From the NCBI GenBank assembly GCA_013398955.1, contig VWPU01011673.1, positions 310,001 to 374,000 on the forward strand: a stretch of DNA of 64,000 nt, written 5' to 3'. The stretch comes from Callaeas wilsoni (taxonomy: Eukaryota; Chordata; Aves; Passeriformes; Callaeidae). Shown here in pieces: positions 1-12,447 of this stretch (positions are counted from its first letter, which is position 1; every line of letters starts with the position of its first letter). The position numbers and the translations under genes are program-made. Under the pieces are notes generated by a model, which saw nothing but the letters and a program-made list of their open reading frames with translations, searched no databases and had not been told where the DNA came from.

Positions 1-1180
1 AACCTCTCCATCTCCCCCAAAAAAGTGTGAGGTCTACCAGTTGATATTGCTCCCCAAGGCACAGCTTGAAATGAAGAATTTATTCTTCCTCCAACTTAGA
101 CTGAAAAAAAAAGTTTAGAAAATTATATTTTTTATAACCTTGTCCTCATTTCCTCTGGCATTTTTGAGTCTAAGTCAATAAAAGGGCTATCAAATGTCTG
201 TAACAAAAACTGTTGTCAGAATTCCTTGACTCAATTCCCAGTTTACACAGTCCTAGGTCTGAGCACTTTTAAAATGTTAGATACTTTGCAAGAATTAAGT
301 AGAAGGATATCTTGTTGGTGATCTCTGGTATCTTCATAGTAATTGAAACTGATTATTGCTGTTGTGTTTTGCCTCGGCAGAAGTTTGGCCTTTTCAGAGC
401 TTTCCTGAACAAAGTCTCCTCTTTTTCTTAAGTGATCCTCAGAGAGGCCTTTTTGTGTATCTAAAGGGAAACAGCTAAACTGACAGTCATATATCACAAC
501 TTTGGGCATCTAACAGGTGTCTAAGGACATCAGCTCATCTGTTTCATTTAGAGTCATTTAAAAGCTATTAATGTAAATCAGCCATTATATCAGCTGCTGG
601 GGAGGAAATTCTGAAGTGACGCATCTAAAACCATCTGAAACATTTATCTTAAGGAGGGATGTAACCAGCCTAGACTGAGGCCAGCTGGATTGTACCTAAA
701 ATTAGGTGCTTAACTGCTTCAGTTCAGGCATTCTGAGTCATACTCTGAATCACCCTGTACATCACAGTCTACAGAGATAAAAAAACCTTAAAATTAAATG
801 TTCAGCTTTTAAATACTTGAAGTCATCACAAATATATCAACATCTGAGTAATCTTGTGTAGGTGGCATTTATTCACTTTCCCATAGAGGCCATGTCTTCG
901 ATGGTATCACCAAGGAAGTGGGAGCAGAGGAAATGAGATGCTTCATCACATTTATTTGAGTCCCCAGCAGATTTGCACCTTCCAAACAAAGGACATCTGA
1001 GAGGAGGATTCAGCCTGATAGTGGTACCTGTGACACTCGGGGCTGCAGTACAATCCACAGGAGTGGGCATGAGTAGCTGTATGGATTCGCTGTGACTGCT
1101 CAGTCAGGCCATGTAGGCACTGACACTCATGTTTTTGTAAGCTCAGTAGGGGTTGACTTTTTCTTTTTCACAGATAAATA

Positions 1181-1228
1181 TACATATATATATATATCCA
1201 TATATATATAGATATATATATATATATC
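1181..1228. repeat. (AT)n microsatellite, interrupted
   Basis: Almost 50 bases of alternating TA, broken by single CC and AG interruptions near 1198 and 1210. This is a simple sequence repeat with no coding content, and it is likely to vary in length between individuals. Confidence 0.9.
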
Positions 1229-3696
1229 TCCAAACTTGTTGGCTTCATTTTGTCATTTCATACAGCATAAAATTTGGCCATTATTCACACATGCAATAAA
1301 GAAAGAATAAAAAATTCTATCAACAGCTGAAATACTTACTTAGTGAGGTTTCCCAAACTGGGCTAACGGGGGAAAAAAAAATCAAGTTCAAATAAATGAC
1401 TATAGAAAAAAGTGTATTTAGATATGCCAAAGTTCACAAACATGGAAGCTGTTTGAAATACAGCCAGGCATTAATTTTTAAAAAAAACCCCTGTAACAGT
1501 GAGTCAATTAAAATAAAAATCAATGCAAATTGAAGGTTAAATATAAATATGTGTGATTGCATGGCTGTATTAAATGTAATTGTTATTAATAAGTGAGATA
1601 TTTTATAATAAATGCCACATGTAGTTAATTGCAAGCAGAAATCATAGAACGTGGAATGGTAATGTTAAATTGACAATTCCATTAACCTCAGCAGGTCTGT
1701 CACTTACATGGGTGCACAGTCTGCTCAAGGGCAAGGGTGTATATACAGTCTTTTCTTATCTCACATAGTATCAATTGAAGGAAAACTGGAAACTATTAGC
1801 AGTCTAACTGGGAGTACAGCAGTCTTCTTGTACACAGAAGTAGAGAACTATTTAAAGAAAACAATGATTCTGCACTCATTAGGCATAAAACTAGATTTCA
1901 GATAAGCATTTTTGAACATTGTAAAACAATTACATATCTATGTCTATCTAGGACAGCATTGAAGTTCCACATCTACTAAGAAAGAAAGGTTAGAAAGACC
2001 AGGGTTAATTTCAGTGATGTATCTTTCAGTTTCAGTTTAAAGGTGTTTAGAAAATACTTCATTTTATGAACAATGAAGATCAAAGGTATCAAAGTGTTTT
2101 AATGCACTAGGTCCTTTTTCACCCCTCAGGAGACTAACTTTCACTTCTGATTTATGGTACACATTAAATTAGCTTGGTAGTAGTCTCCACTAATCCCCTT
2201 GTCTATATATATGTCCGGATCCCAAAACCACTAAGTAATTTTGTGTGATTGGCAAGCTTTGCTCAGGAGAAACTCTGGTCAAGGAAAGAGCACTGCAGGT
2301 CAATACTCACCTAAAGTAGCAGAGAAAAGCTCAGTATTTGCCTGTACCTAGTACGAGTCTAAGTGAAAAAAGTAGTGACTGACCAGAAACCCCTGAAATC
2401 ACCACAGAACTTTTGACAATAGCTCACTGTATTTTCCCTATTTTTAAAGTCTCTTGACATTCCAGTTAATTTCAGTAACTCATGCTGACATAATAAGAGC
2501 AAATTGCTTCAAGACACATTCATAAAAGCAATATACTTCTGCTCTCTTTTAGGTTTTGTTACTTTTGATACCGGCATAAAGTATCCAAGTATCTGCTATT
2601 CATAAAACAAGTGCAGCTGATGTCACCTAGTGTCATAGTGAAATTGTTCTGTTATTTTTATTCATGATTGTACCTATTGTATCTTTATTTCATCTGTAAT
2701 CTTTCAAGGTCCATTTCATTTTCCAGTACAGGGAAAGTATGCTTTGTAGGTTTGTGAATTTTCTCTTTTATACATACAGCAGAAATAGTTTGGTGGAGCA
2801 GAATTTTCTATCTACCTGGCTTGATAACTGAGACATTTTGGAGTAGTTTCTCTTGCCATAAATTTTCAAGTTCAACTGCATTTAAATATTAATTATTCAC
2901 TAGTTGCTACAGTTCAACCAGTTTTTGTGAACAGCATGTATTCTTAGCTGAACAACCCCAGTGAAAATCAAGAACTTATGGATACTGAAGAATTTGGCTT
3001 GGTTCTAGTATTGTGTGTGTGTCTTCTTTTTTCAGAAAAGGTTTTTCTATTTCAGGTGTTTGCCTGTGTGAAAGATTCTAATCTTCACTTGACTGGCAAA
3101 GATTCTCTGTCCTTCAAGTGGCTCTGCTAATCTTATTATGCAGGTGAAGGAGCCATTGCCAGACAAGTGGGGTTTCAGAAAATCCATATTTCAGAGCAGC
3201 AGCCTAAGCAGCGTGTTCAAAGCAGCTGCTGAGCATGGAGCCATCCTCATCACACAGTGCCATGGATAGACAAGCAGCCCCGCACTGTTTGAATGTCTTG
3301 CTCCTAATTGTTTGGCTTTAATCAGCCCTTGCCCTTGAGCATGTTTTGTCAATATAAAATATTGGGTTCTCTCCATAAAGAGTATTATTGAACATACTAA
3401 GCTTGCCTTGCAATCAATTTACAAGAGAGAAAATGTCTCTCTTTTTCTGTTGGAAAGGGCAGAGAGAGGCAGCTAGTTTATACAGAATCACTGCCTGATT
3501 TTGGATACAGAGAACATGGCTGTAAGAGAATACCTGTCAAGGTCATCTCTTTAGGACTAGAACCAGAATGTCAGAAAGATCTAGTTTAGTCAATAGTTTG
3601 GGTCACAAACAGGCAGTATAGGAGGAGGTGTAATAATGAAGTTAACACTTTTTTTGAAGTTAACACATTTGCTAAACAGTCAAGACTTCTAAAGGG

Positions 3697-3714
3697 TCTC
3701 TCTCTCTCTCTCTC
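3697..3714. repeat. (TC)9 microsatellite
   Basis: Nine uninterrupted TC units followed by AG. The tract resembles a splice-acceptor polypyrimidine run, but no donor or open frame follows it, so it is treated as a simple repeat. Confidence 0.9.
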
Positions 3715-4889
3715 AGTAATAATGAGAGTCCCAGAGACCTGACTTATTTTTGGTAGCAAAAGCCTGTTATTCTTTCCACCAGGCAGGGACTGGTTATCTT
3801 AAATCTCATTATTTTCCAGTTTCTACCTGTTGCTAGCACTGCTATTGCATCATTTCTTCTTTGGTGGAAAGCAACAAGAAAATGATGTATACAAAATATA
3901 TAAGGTCGTATCTCTGTCTCCCCTAAAAGTAAATAGATATGTTATAAAGTGTATTTCAATACTGACTAAACAGATGGGAATTTAGTGTAATACCTGCTGC
4001 TCTAGTAACATGGCATGTGCCTGTACTTTTTAAAAATATATTTACAGCTGGCCTATGCTTGCCTACACACAGAGCTTGGTCTGTCAACACCAGTATTAAT
4101 GAATACAGCCATAAGATTATTTGGGGGCACAGCTGTTGAAATGCTCACGTTCCCATTAGCATGCACTACGTGCAGTGAAAAAGCTATATGAGTGTTGGAG
4201 GTTAAGTTCTCTCCTTTTGTTTCTTTTTACTTAAGGAATTTTGTCCCATAAGTTGCTAAGAAACACTAATGACTAGTTACTCAAGGAAAACAAAAGAAGT
4301 AGCCAAGCTCAGGGGAGGAAGGCATCTGGCTGCACTTCTCTTATCTGAGGGTTTCTCTGAGAGGGGCCGAGATACTGGGGCTGGGGCAGCTACTGGCTCT
4401 TGCTCACTCTCTCTTTTGGCTTTGGAGGAGGACAGTCGGAGCCACTGCTTGGGGAAGGGAATTCACGGCCACCGCCATAGTCCAGCTTGGTCCTGCTTCT
4501 TCTGTCGTAGGGTGAGTCCCTGCTCGTGAGAGCAGCCTCTGAACTGGGAACGCATTAACACCCACTTCACTGAGGGAGGGACTTTTTACCATCTGCCTGG
4601 GTGCCTGAGATCTGGAGCCTGCCTCTCCCTGCCCTGCTTGGAGCCGGGCTGCCGCTGCCCCACCCCGCCGCTTCTTCGGCACTGCTCCCAGCCTTCGCTA
4701 CCCTGCAGCCCCGCACCTCCTGCCTGCCGGGACCTCCCGGGGATTTCCAGTACCGCTCTGGAGTGCGGTACATCTCCTCCACCACCCCAGGATTTTTGTT
4801 CATCCCTGCCATTCCAGCTTGCCGCTTCCGAGAGTCCCACTCGGGCCCCGGGCTCGGCTGTCCCTGGGGTTTGTGCAGCGAGTCTCTCT

Positions 4890-4908
4890 CCCGTCCCGTC
4901 CCGTCCCG
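4890..4908 (+). repeat. (CCCGT)n short array inside the LTR
   Basis: Three full CCCGT units plus a partial fourth lie in the CpG-rich part of the solo LTR. This is a small internal minisatellite of the LTR and contributes to its CpG density. Confidence 0.85.
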
Positions 4909-5142
4909 GTCACGCCGTCCCTCCTGCGCGCTCCCCGAGCTCGCCCCACAGCGCCCCCTGCAGCCGCGGGGGAACCATCGCACCTGCCCTGCGCACCGGG
5001 AGCCACCAGCGCCCCTGCCGGCTGTGCCCGGAACTGCGCCAAAGGGGAAAGTGCCTGCGACCGAGACGGCCGTCACTGGGTTCTGGTTCTGTTGTGTTGT
5101 TAATGCCAGAGTTGTTGTTGGTTTTGCCTTATAGGATATACT

Positions 5143-5148
5143 AATAAA
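5143..5148 (+). terminator. Poly(A) signal of the solo LTR
   Basis: AATAAA lies about 150 bases before the LTR 3' end, followed by T-rich and GTTG-containing sequence. In an intact provirus this would direct cleavage at the R/U5 border. In a solo LTR it could still end transcripts reading through from upstream. Confidence 0.7.
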
Positions 5149-5299
5149 GAATTGTTATTCCTATTCTCATATTGTTGCCTGAGAGCCCCTTAATTTCAAA
5201 ATTATAACAATTCGGAGGGAAAGGGGTTCACATTTTCCATTCCAAGGAAGGCTCCTGCCTTCCTTAGCAGACATCTGTCTCTCAAACCACGACAATCAG

Positions 5300-8200
5300 C
5301 ATGCAGAAGGTGGCCTGAAGGAAACCAGACTCGCACAATGTGGTGACACACCTAATTCAGCCAAATGGAGATATAGCATACAGTAGACACTGACAAGAGG
5401 CTAAACAAAGAAAATATTTTATGTAATTCCAAAAATGATAGCCCACAGCAAAACATATGCAGATCTGCCAAAAGGATCATTTTCCCTTCCCTATCCATAA
5501 AATTTGTGGATGACATACGATCAATTATGTTTGACAACTCTCAGAGAGAAATTGAACTATTGCATCACCTACCATTCGCCTAAGAAATGGACACTCATAA
5601 CTCTATCTTTGCCTCTTTTTGAGCAAAGATGAGCACAGAAAGCAGCTTTACCCATGCAAAAAGGACAGATATTGCTGTTGGCCACATAAATTGATAAATT
5701 TCTCAGGCAAGATATGTATCCCTTAGTAACAATTTCACTCTAAGAATTTCACAGATATTATAGGTGCCTTTGAAATGCTGTATCTGGTAATTACCTTCAC
5801 TGTTTCTGAGAATTTGGAATTCATAGGCAGGATGTGTATGAAGAGTAAAAGTTGAATTCAAAGCCATGTACTTTTAAAAACACAACCTTCTTTGTTTTCT
5901 GGTTTCTTCCTATTTCTATGGATCTTGAAGCCTGTCATATTAAATTTCCCACACATTTTATGTGTTTTGACTTTTGTATGGTTTTCCTGGAAAGACTAGA
6001 TGCTGAGATTTGCAAGCTTCAGAAATAATTTCCAAACCTTAGAAATAAATAGGAAAATAACAAATAAAAATAAAACGCTGAGGTATTATATAGAGATAAA
6101 TTAAACAAGTTCCACAACACTACAATACCTGAGAGTCAGGCTTTGTGGTACACAAGGTCTGTCATATCCTCTGGCAATTGCCAGGAGTTTCCTGTATGAA
6201 TGACAATAATATGTGAAGGCACCCAACAAGACATAAGAAATTATATTTTAAAAGTCTTATTTTTAAATGTGGTATTCAGCATCAAGCTATTGTAAAAAAA
6301 TAAACCTAGTGCAACATACTGCTGTGATGTGAAACAGTGTAATGATGGAGGAAGAGTAGGCAAATTACTTTTAATATTGTTGTAAAGTATGACAGCAATT
6401 ATTAGGACTGTTGAGGCTCTTTGCTTAGATACTTCCTTTGTTACGTATCTAGCTTGGTTTTAAATTTCAGGGAAATTTAGATATGCAACTTTCTTATATA
6501 ATGGAACAAAAATAACCAAGATTTCACCTGTATTAAGCCTGTCACGAGATGTAACATTTTTGATAGAAATTTGACCAATTGAACCCTGCTATTCAAGTAT
6601 AGCAATGCAATACAGTGTATTAATATATATATATCAATAACATGCTAGTCAAGATTACTGCTGTTCAAAAGAGGAAATCTAATACATTGCAAGGAAATTC
6701 TATCCTTGCTAACTGATTAACGTTTAGGTTCTACTTCCTCTCTTCTCGTTCACTGAGTGATGTTTTGTGAGGCACCTAGAGCGTCACACTATACAAAATG
6801 GAGAATTGTTAAGGTACAGCTCTTTCTTTTTTGATTAATTAAAAAAAAAATACCACCACTGCTTGCCAGCATATATTACCAATCACGTTAAAAAGAATTC
6901 TATTTATGAAGGTAAATTAGACATGAGTCAAAGAATTAAGACATATAATAATGATAATTATCATAATACCTCAAATTCTTACACATTAAGCAAAACAGGA
7001 TAAAGGTAAAACTATTTAAGAGATAGTAATATGGGGATACCTTAACAATCCAGAAAGTACATGGACACACAAGAGTTGAAAATACGTCCCTTTTGACGTA
7101 CTTTCAGAATATAATCAGCTGCAATTCTTTCCTCAAGTCCGTTTAATCAGAAATGATTTTTCATAGCCTAAAGTCTAAAAGAAATCATCATACCAACTGC
7201 TGAGTTTTCTAAAGTGCAACTGGACAGCCTAAGGGGGGAAGAATAATGTGCTCCAGTGGAGCAAGTTCTAAAATATTCTATGGCAGATGGAGTTTTCTCT
7301 GGAACAACTAGATTACAGATTACATTTTATTTTAAGTGTGTGCTCTGTCTTTTTAAGTATTGTATTTTTATGCTGTTAGTCCTTCCTCATGAAAAGGACA
7401 TAGAAAAGATTTTAATTCCATGTTAAAATGCAAAACGTATCAACATTTATTAGAAAGAGAGAATGCAGCAATTTTTAGAGTTAATACTGCCTGGTGACTT
7501 CTACTTTAAAATCCAATTTTCCATTCCATTTCTATTATCTTTGCCAAAATATAACCTTGAGCTGAAAGCATCATTATTATTAGAATTCCTGCCATTATTA
7601 TTATCAATATTATGAGAAAGGGGATTTCCAGACAAGAGTTCGGCTATTTTTCAGAATAAGTTGGGCAAGTATTGCAAAGATGTTTCATTACCTGCACTCT
7701 CTAGAGGAAGGAAGACCACCTTATTTCATTTCTACAAAAATATCCCTAAGTTCGATTTCATAGAAGTTGCTTTCGCTGTGCTGAATATAGCATGTATCAA
7801 GAGGTGGCATAAAAAATTTTGGTTTGCACATTTGCTAAATTTTGGAACAATCGTCTCTCTGACCTTTCCTGGAATTTTAATGCTGAAATATGAAAACCTA
7901 ATAGTCATTAAGTATACTGTTTCACATGCAATTATGTAAAATAGTTTAGAGTTTAAAAAGGGTGAATGATCTTCTAAGATTTTTATCCCATACATAGGTT
8001 TTGCCTCCCTATCTCATGGGTGGGCTATTAACTGTCTTTAGTGACTTGCAACCTAGATTCATTGAAATGTACTTTATTTATTCATACTGCATAACACCCA
8101 TCTTCACACCACTGTAAATGAGGTGTTAATAGAGTTGTGGGACCACCACTTTAGGTAGCTTGTTCCCAGGGAAACAAAGCCATAGGAGGTTATCCAGAGA

Positions 8201-9292
8201 TTTACTGAGAAACAGCTGAAACACAGCCTGCCATCTGCTCAGTGGTGCTCCTGCAGGAAGGCAGCAGGGGAACTAAAGGCAGTAAGGTGTTGGGGTTCAT
8301 GCTTAGGTCTTGAAGAGGCATAAACACCACTACAGCGTTTCAGCTGCTCTACTCAGACTGGCAAAACTGATGAGCCTTCTGTTTTAGGACTGCCACTGCC
8401 AGTTACAGACTGCAAGCTTTCTACTGAGTTTGCAAGGCCTCAGGACTGGTGCTTGCCAGGTATTATATGTCTGAAACTTTCTTCAACTGCCTACTGCTCC
8501 CTATGGTTTGACTTAGCTGACAGCAATTTATTTAATTGACCAGGTGTCCACAGCTAATTTGTTTTAATTTTGTCTAACTCTATGTGCTTTAAAACTCATC
8601 ATTTTATACATATAGCAATACTGGGGAATTATTTTATGTAGAATGAGGTATTTACAACTCTCTTACAATTTAATGTAGAGAAACGCAGGCCTGGCACAAC
8701 AACAGAAGTCTTGGGAAGGGGAAACAGGAAATGTATAGGGAGGAACAGGCATGGGCTGATCAAAGATAAGGCACATGCTTGCCGTAAACCACTCACCAAT
8801 AATCAGCTAAAGAAATGCAGACCTGGTAGTAAATGAAACTGGTTTTAGAGGTAATAAAGAAATCAAAGACTGCTATCTATTTTGCATGAGACACCATATA
8901 GAACAAATTCAGATGAAGTTTTCAAATGTAAGTCTCCAAAACAATGAATAAGAAAAATGTATAAAAGTATGTTAGTGAAATTTTAAAACAACAACAACAA
9001 AAAAATCCACCCCTACATGGAACCAAAGTGGATGACAAAGAAAATTGTCAAGATGAACATTGTATTCCACCCATCAAAGAACTACAGATTCTCACAAATT
9101 GCTCTAATGCCTCCCATTGCCACCACCAGAGTGAAATCACCTACCTTAAGATCTATAGAAGCATGAGAAATATGAGCATTATACCAGGAAAAGCTGAAGA
9201 ATTAAAGTGTTTGCACAACAGATTTACCTCCATTATTACTTTTTATCTTTCTGTAACAAAAGATTTCAGTTATGTTTTTAGGTTACTTTTAT
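5300..9292. other. AT-rich unique DNA between two LTRs
   Basis: No gene or repeat is recognisable, apart from a slightly more GC-rich patch at about 8100-8470 with no continuous reading frame of note. An (AT)6 run lies near 6623 and an (AAC)n run near 8990. The opposed open frames at 7661-7995 are in AT-rich sequence and show no coding signature. Confidence 0.55.
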
Positions 9293-9297
9293 ATAAA

Positions 9298-9722
9298 TGT
9301 CATGGTTTAGGAATGGTATTTTCCAATTTAGAGCTCCCACTGAAACTATGTTCCTCTCACTCACACCCTCCTCCTCCCTTGTGGTAGTCAGGAGAGGAGA
9401 ATTGGAGGCACAAAAAGTAAAGATAACAGGTTGAGATAAAGAACAATTTACTGGAAACAGCAGTGAGACAAGAAAACGAACAGTAAAGGCAACTATACTA
9501 ATGACAGAAGGTACGAGAAAGGTAAATGGTTCACATGGAAACAATACCTGGGTCAGTCCCTCCACCATGCTGGGCCAACCCAGAAGGGACCTCTTCTCCC
9601 TGGAAAAAACTCCCCATCCCCTCCACCTCCAGCAATGACATGAGGTGGTATAGAATAACCTCCAGGCCTTAGCCATGTCCCCAACTGGCTACCACAAAAA
9701 TTAACCCTGTCCTGGTTGTACA
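9298..9722 (-). mobile_element. Solo LTR of a second passerine ERV family
   Basis: Read on the minus strand this 425-base unit starts TGTACAACC and ends CTAAACCATGACA, so it has TG...CA ends. The direct repeats ATAAA at 9293-9297 and 9723-9727 form a perfect 5-bp target-site duplication. On the minus strand the text GGGTTAATTTTTGTGGTAGC near the 5' end and CTTTACTTTTTGTGCCTCC further on match songbird LTRs I recognise. A variant poly(A) signal AGTAAA (plus-strand TTTACT, 9447-9452) fits the same orientation. No internal retroviral sequence adjoins it. Open frames on both strands inside it are not genes. Orientation is the least certain point, because the TG...CA ends read the same way from both sides. 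Confidence 0.8.
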
Positions 9723-9727
9723 ATAAA

Positions 9728-12009
9728 ATATGCTGTTTCTTTATGTGAGACCAATATTTTGAGCATAGTTCTGAAGATCCATTGATTATGGTGATAGATA
9801 CATAAAAAGCAACCTGATTCCTCCCTACTCAGGAGGCCAACAGGTACTTTTTAAAATCTGAATTATCTCTGCCTTTGGCTAACTAGGAGATGTGTAGTTC
9901 TTTCCTCTTGAAGTGCTATGTGTAGATTCTTGCCTTTCATTTTTGTGAAAAGGAAAACTTTATACGCTAGTCTGTCTCGCTGTATTTCTAATGAACTAGC
10001 CACAAATATAAGAAACATAATTTATGATGACAAGGAAATTAACTTCTTTTTCCTGTTTGGTTTTTCTTAGTTTGCTCACGGATCAAAAGTCAAATGGAGT
10101 CATTCAGGATAATGATCCTTCTCAGGGGCAAAATTCACTGCAGTTACTTAAAGACCAGGTAATTATGCTTGAAAAAGCATAGCATGAATTTCAGCCCCCA
10201 GTTCAACAGCAAGTCCCAGAGCAACACTACAGCCTCTGTGCTATCACAACTTAAATCTATAACCCAAGGAGCTATTACAGTCTCTTCTGTGGCACTTCAA
10301 AAGTGTTCGTTTTTCTTTTCTTGTCTGCAAACCTACAAAATTGGCAGTCAACTTCTCCCTTTCTCCTTACAAACCATGTTACTCTGAAGTAACATGGTAA
10401 AATATGTACTATAGCCTGTGTTCAAATGCAATTTTTTTCAATAAATACAGCATCTTACAAGAGTGGGGATAATATTCCAATTTTAAAAAACTGGAAATAT
10501 TCTAAGATTTGTTAACAAAACTGGAAAGAAAGAGAGTTGGTTTTGAGCTAGGATTGGTTTTCTTTTTCTAATAAAGCTATGCCACAAAGGGGCAATATTT
10601 TCATTAATGCTCTTTAACTTAGTTTCTATGACCACTTCTCTTAAATGACTGTATTGGAGTTCCAAATTCATAGCCCTAGGTAGCCTGAAACAGTCAGCCT
10701 TCTCTTGGACTTTGGTCCACAATAAATTAGTCATAAATAGCGACGACTCTGAATATAGATTAAAGTGACTACCTTTGAGATTTTTGCAAAAACAGATAAA
10801 TGTCTGGAAGTTTAAAAATGTATTAAGTTTGCTGAAAACTGTGAAAAAAAATATGCCTTTATTGAATTTTTATGTCAATAATTTTGTACAGTTTTTGAGT
10901 CTGTCATGCAAGTCATCTAGAATAACTGCTCCTAAGTAAGTTATCAAAGAATAATAATTTGTTTCTCTGCAGTGCCATATGTTACTCTTCTAACTAGCCA
11001 CAATGAAGCAGGCTGAGAATAGACAGTTATAAATATCCTGCAGAGTATCTCATTCCACCGTTGTCTCTCTAAATGAAGGACAGCGCTCTTATAATTGGGG
11101 AATGTAACCTCTAGAAAAAGAGGCAAAACACATTCCCTCAGGTAACTCCGACCCTGTTATTCAATCACTGAAATGAGGCAATATAACTTTCAAAGCACCT
11201 TTGTACCTGGCAACAACAGCATCGCTTTCTATCAGGAAACAGCAAGCTTTAAAATGTGCTGCTTAACGTGTGAACAAATTAGCATGAAATGAAGCTTGTG
11301 GAAAAGATGCGACTAACTGGAAAGGTACAGTAATTTTTAATATAAACTTAGCATGTCAGCTCCATAACAGCAGACCTTCTAAGATGACACTGTTTTCCTG
11401 TAAAGATCACAGCAGAAAAGTATAGCCTAATCCTGTTTTGCACAGAAAATGTCACCTCTGAACTGGAAAAGTAGCCTTATTATACTACTGAAATAAGGGT
11501 AAATCAAGGACAGAAATACATTGTTTTGACTAAAACAAACAAGAGACTATCTCAAACAATGAGATAGCCATCTATATCCATGCCTTGATGTGACCAGTGA
11601 AGGTCAGCTTTGTGTGTCCTTCTTGAGGTTTATCTCAGATTGTGGTCTGAGGTTAACACTGGCTTGTCTCTGTTCAGATTTTACATGGAGATCACAATCT
11701 TGATTTAGCTTCCCTGCGCTAAAAACACCCTTATACTTGCTGTAAACAGTCTTAAGCAGTGTTTTTCATTTACCTGAGCTGCCCTTCCTTGCATCTTCAA
11801 CAGCCATAGAGAAAACTGGCTTCCTGAATGCTCGATCTTTATCTGGTGATTAACAATCACGTTACATCACTCACATTTTTATATCTGAAATCAGAATGTG
11901 GTAGGACCCCACAGACCCCAAGCCAGGGATTAGACTCAGCGCCAGATGACTGAAGAGTGTGAATGTACAGGGAATGTCAAGGTTATTTTCCTGATCATAC
12001 ATCCTTTTT
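9728..12009. other. Unique AT-rich DNA with one exon candidate
   Basis: Mostly featureless, apart from the splice-bounded open segment at 10071-10158 described separately. On the minus strand a GAG..CAG|GTAAAT-type donor at about 11771 follows a short open frame, but the acceptor before it lacks a polypyrimidine tract, so it was not annotated. Confidence 0.5.
10071..10158 (+). other. Candidate internal coding exon (unidentified)
   Basis: A long pyrimidine run ending TTTTTCTTAG (10061-10070) is followed by 88 bases, then CAG|GTAATT at 10156-10164. Two of the three frames are closed. The third is open throughout: one base, then 29 codons that begin LLTDQKSNG and end QLLKDQ, finishing on a codon boundary. 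The residue mix is polar (rich in Q, D, N and S), like a linker or the edge of a coiled coil, and unlike the I, F, K and Y bias of random AT-rich translation. I do not recognise the protein. No partner exon with clear evidence lies on this strand nearby. A chance match cannot be excluded; a noncoding exon is another possibility. Confidence 0.3.
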
Positions 12010-12447
12010 TGGAGTGAATCCAGAGGAGGCCAACAACGATGATCAGAGGGCTGAAGCACCCCTCCTATGAAGACAGGCTGAGAGTTGAGGTTGTTCAGAT
12101 TCAAGAAGTGAAGTCTTTGGAGACACCTTGGAGCAGCCTTCCTGTACTCAGAGGTGGCTATAAGAAAATTGGAGAGGGACTTTTTACATGGGCATGTAGT
12201 GATAGGAAAAGGGGAATGGCTTTAAGCTGAATGAGGGTAGATTTAGATTAGATAGAAGAAAAACATCTATAACAAGGAGGATGGTAAAACCCTGTAACAG
12301 ATTGCCCAGAGAGGTGATGGATGCTTCACAACTGGAAATATTCAAGGTCAGATTGGATGTGGTTCTGAGAAACCTGATATACTTGAAGATGTCTCTGCTC
12401 ATTGCAGTGGGGTTGGACCAGATGGTCCCTTCCAAACTCTTCCAAAC
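12010..12447 (+). mobile_element. CR1 LINE fragment, 3' part
   Basis: The segment from GAATCCAGAGGAGGCCAAC through GGCTGAAGCACCCCTCCTAT, GAGAGGGACTTTTTACA, TAGATTTAGATTAGAT and GGGGTTGGACCAGATGGTC follows the end of CR1 ORF2 and the CR1 3' region in order. It is on the plus strand, 5'-truncated as usual for LINE insertions, and diverged. The terminal 8-mer repeats are not visible after 12447, so the 3' end was lost or mutated beyond recognition. The short open frames inside it are relics. Confidence 0.9.

Larger units (their letters stand above)
1..4192. other. AT-rich unique non-coding DNA
   Basis: No gene, CR1 or LTR fragment is recognisable here. The open frames are short (under 90 codons), lie on both strands and have no splice context of note. 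The stretch holds the (AT) and (TC) microsatellites listed separately. At 2311-2358 on the minus strand a 48-base segment sits between plausible splice sites, but every frame contains a stop, so it is not annotated as an exon. Confidence 0.6.
4193..5294 (+). mobile_element. Solo LTR of a passerine endogenous retrovirus (about 1.1 kb)
   Basis: The element begins TGTTGG and ends CCACGACA, giving the TG...CA termini of a retroviral LTR. It is flanked by ATGAG (4188-4192) and ATCAG (5295-5299), a 5-bp target duplication with one mismatch. An AATAAA signal at 5143-5148 fixes the orientation as plus. The 3' end, with its CCTGAGAGCCCCTTAATTTC segment and terminal AAACCACGACA, matches LTRs I know from songbird genomes; the exact family name is not claimed. 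No gag, pol or env sequence adjoins it, so it is a solo LTR left by recombination between two LTRs. Bases about 4600-5090 are strikingly GC- and CpG-rich, and all open frames there are by-products of that composition. A consensus-like donor (GGTGAGT, 4511-4517) lies inside, so transcripts started in this LTR could splice outward. Confidence 0.85.

Noticed and set aside
2311..2358. 48-base segment on minus between ACTTTTTTCACTTAG and GTGAGT
   Set aside because: The splice sites look good, but all three frames contain a stop and there is no conservation evidence.
4404..5144. Many long overlapping frames on both strands (up to 177 codons)
   Set aside because: They all lie inside the CpG-rich part of the solo LTR, where few stop codons occur by composition. 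They overlap in five or more frames and none looks like a retroviral protein.
11771..11839. Minus-strand open segment (KDRAFRKPVFSMA...) before CAG|GTAAAT
   Set aside because: The donor is strong, but the only acceptors lack a pyrimidine tract and a 22-codon open frame is expected by chance.
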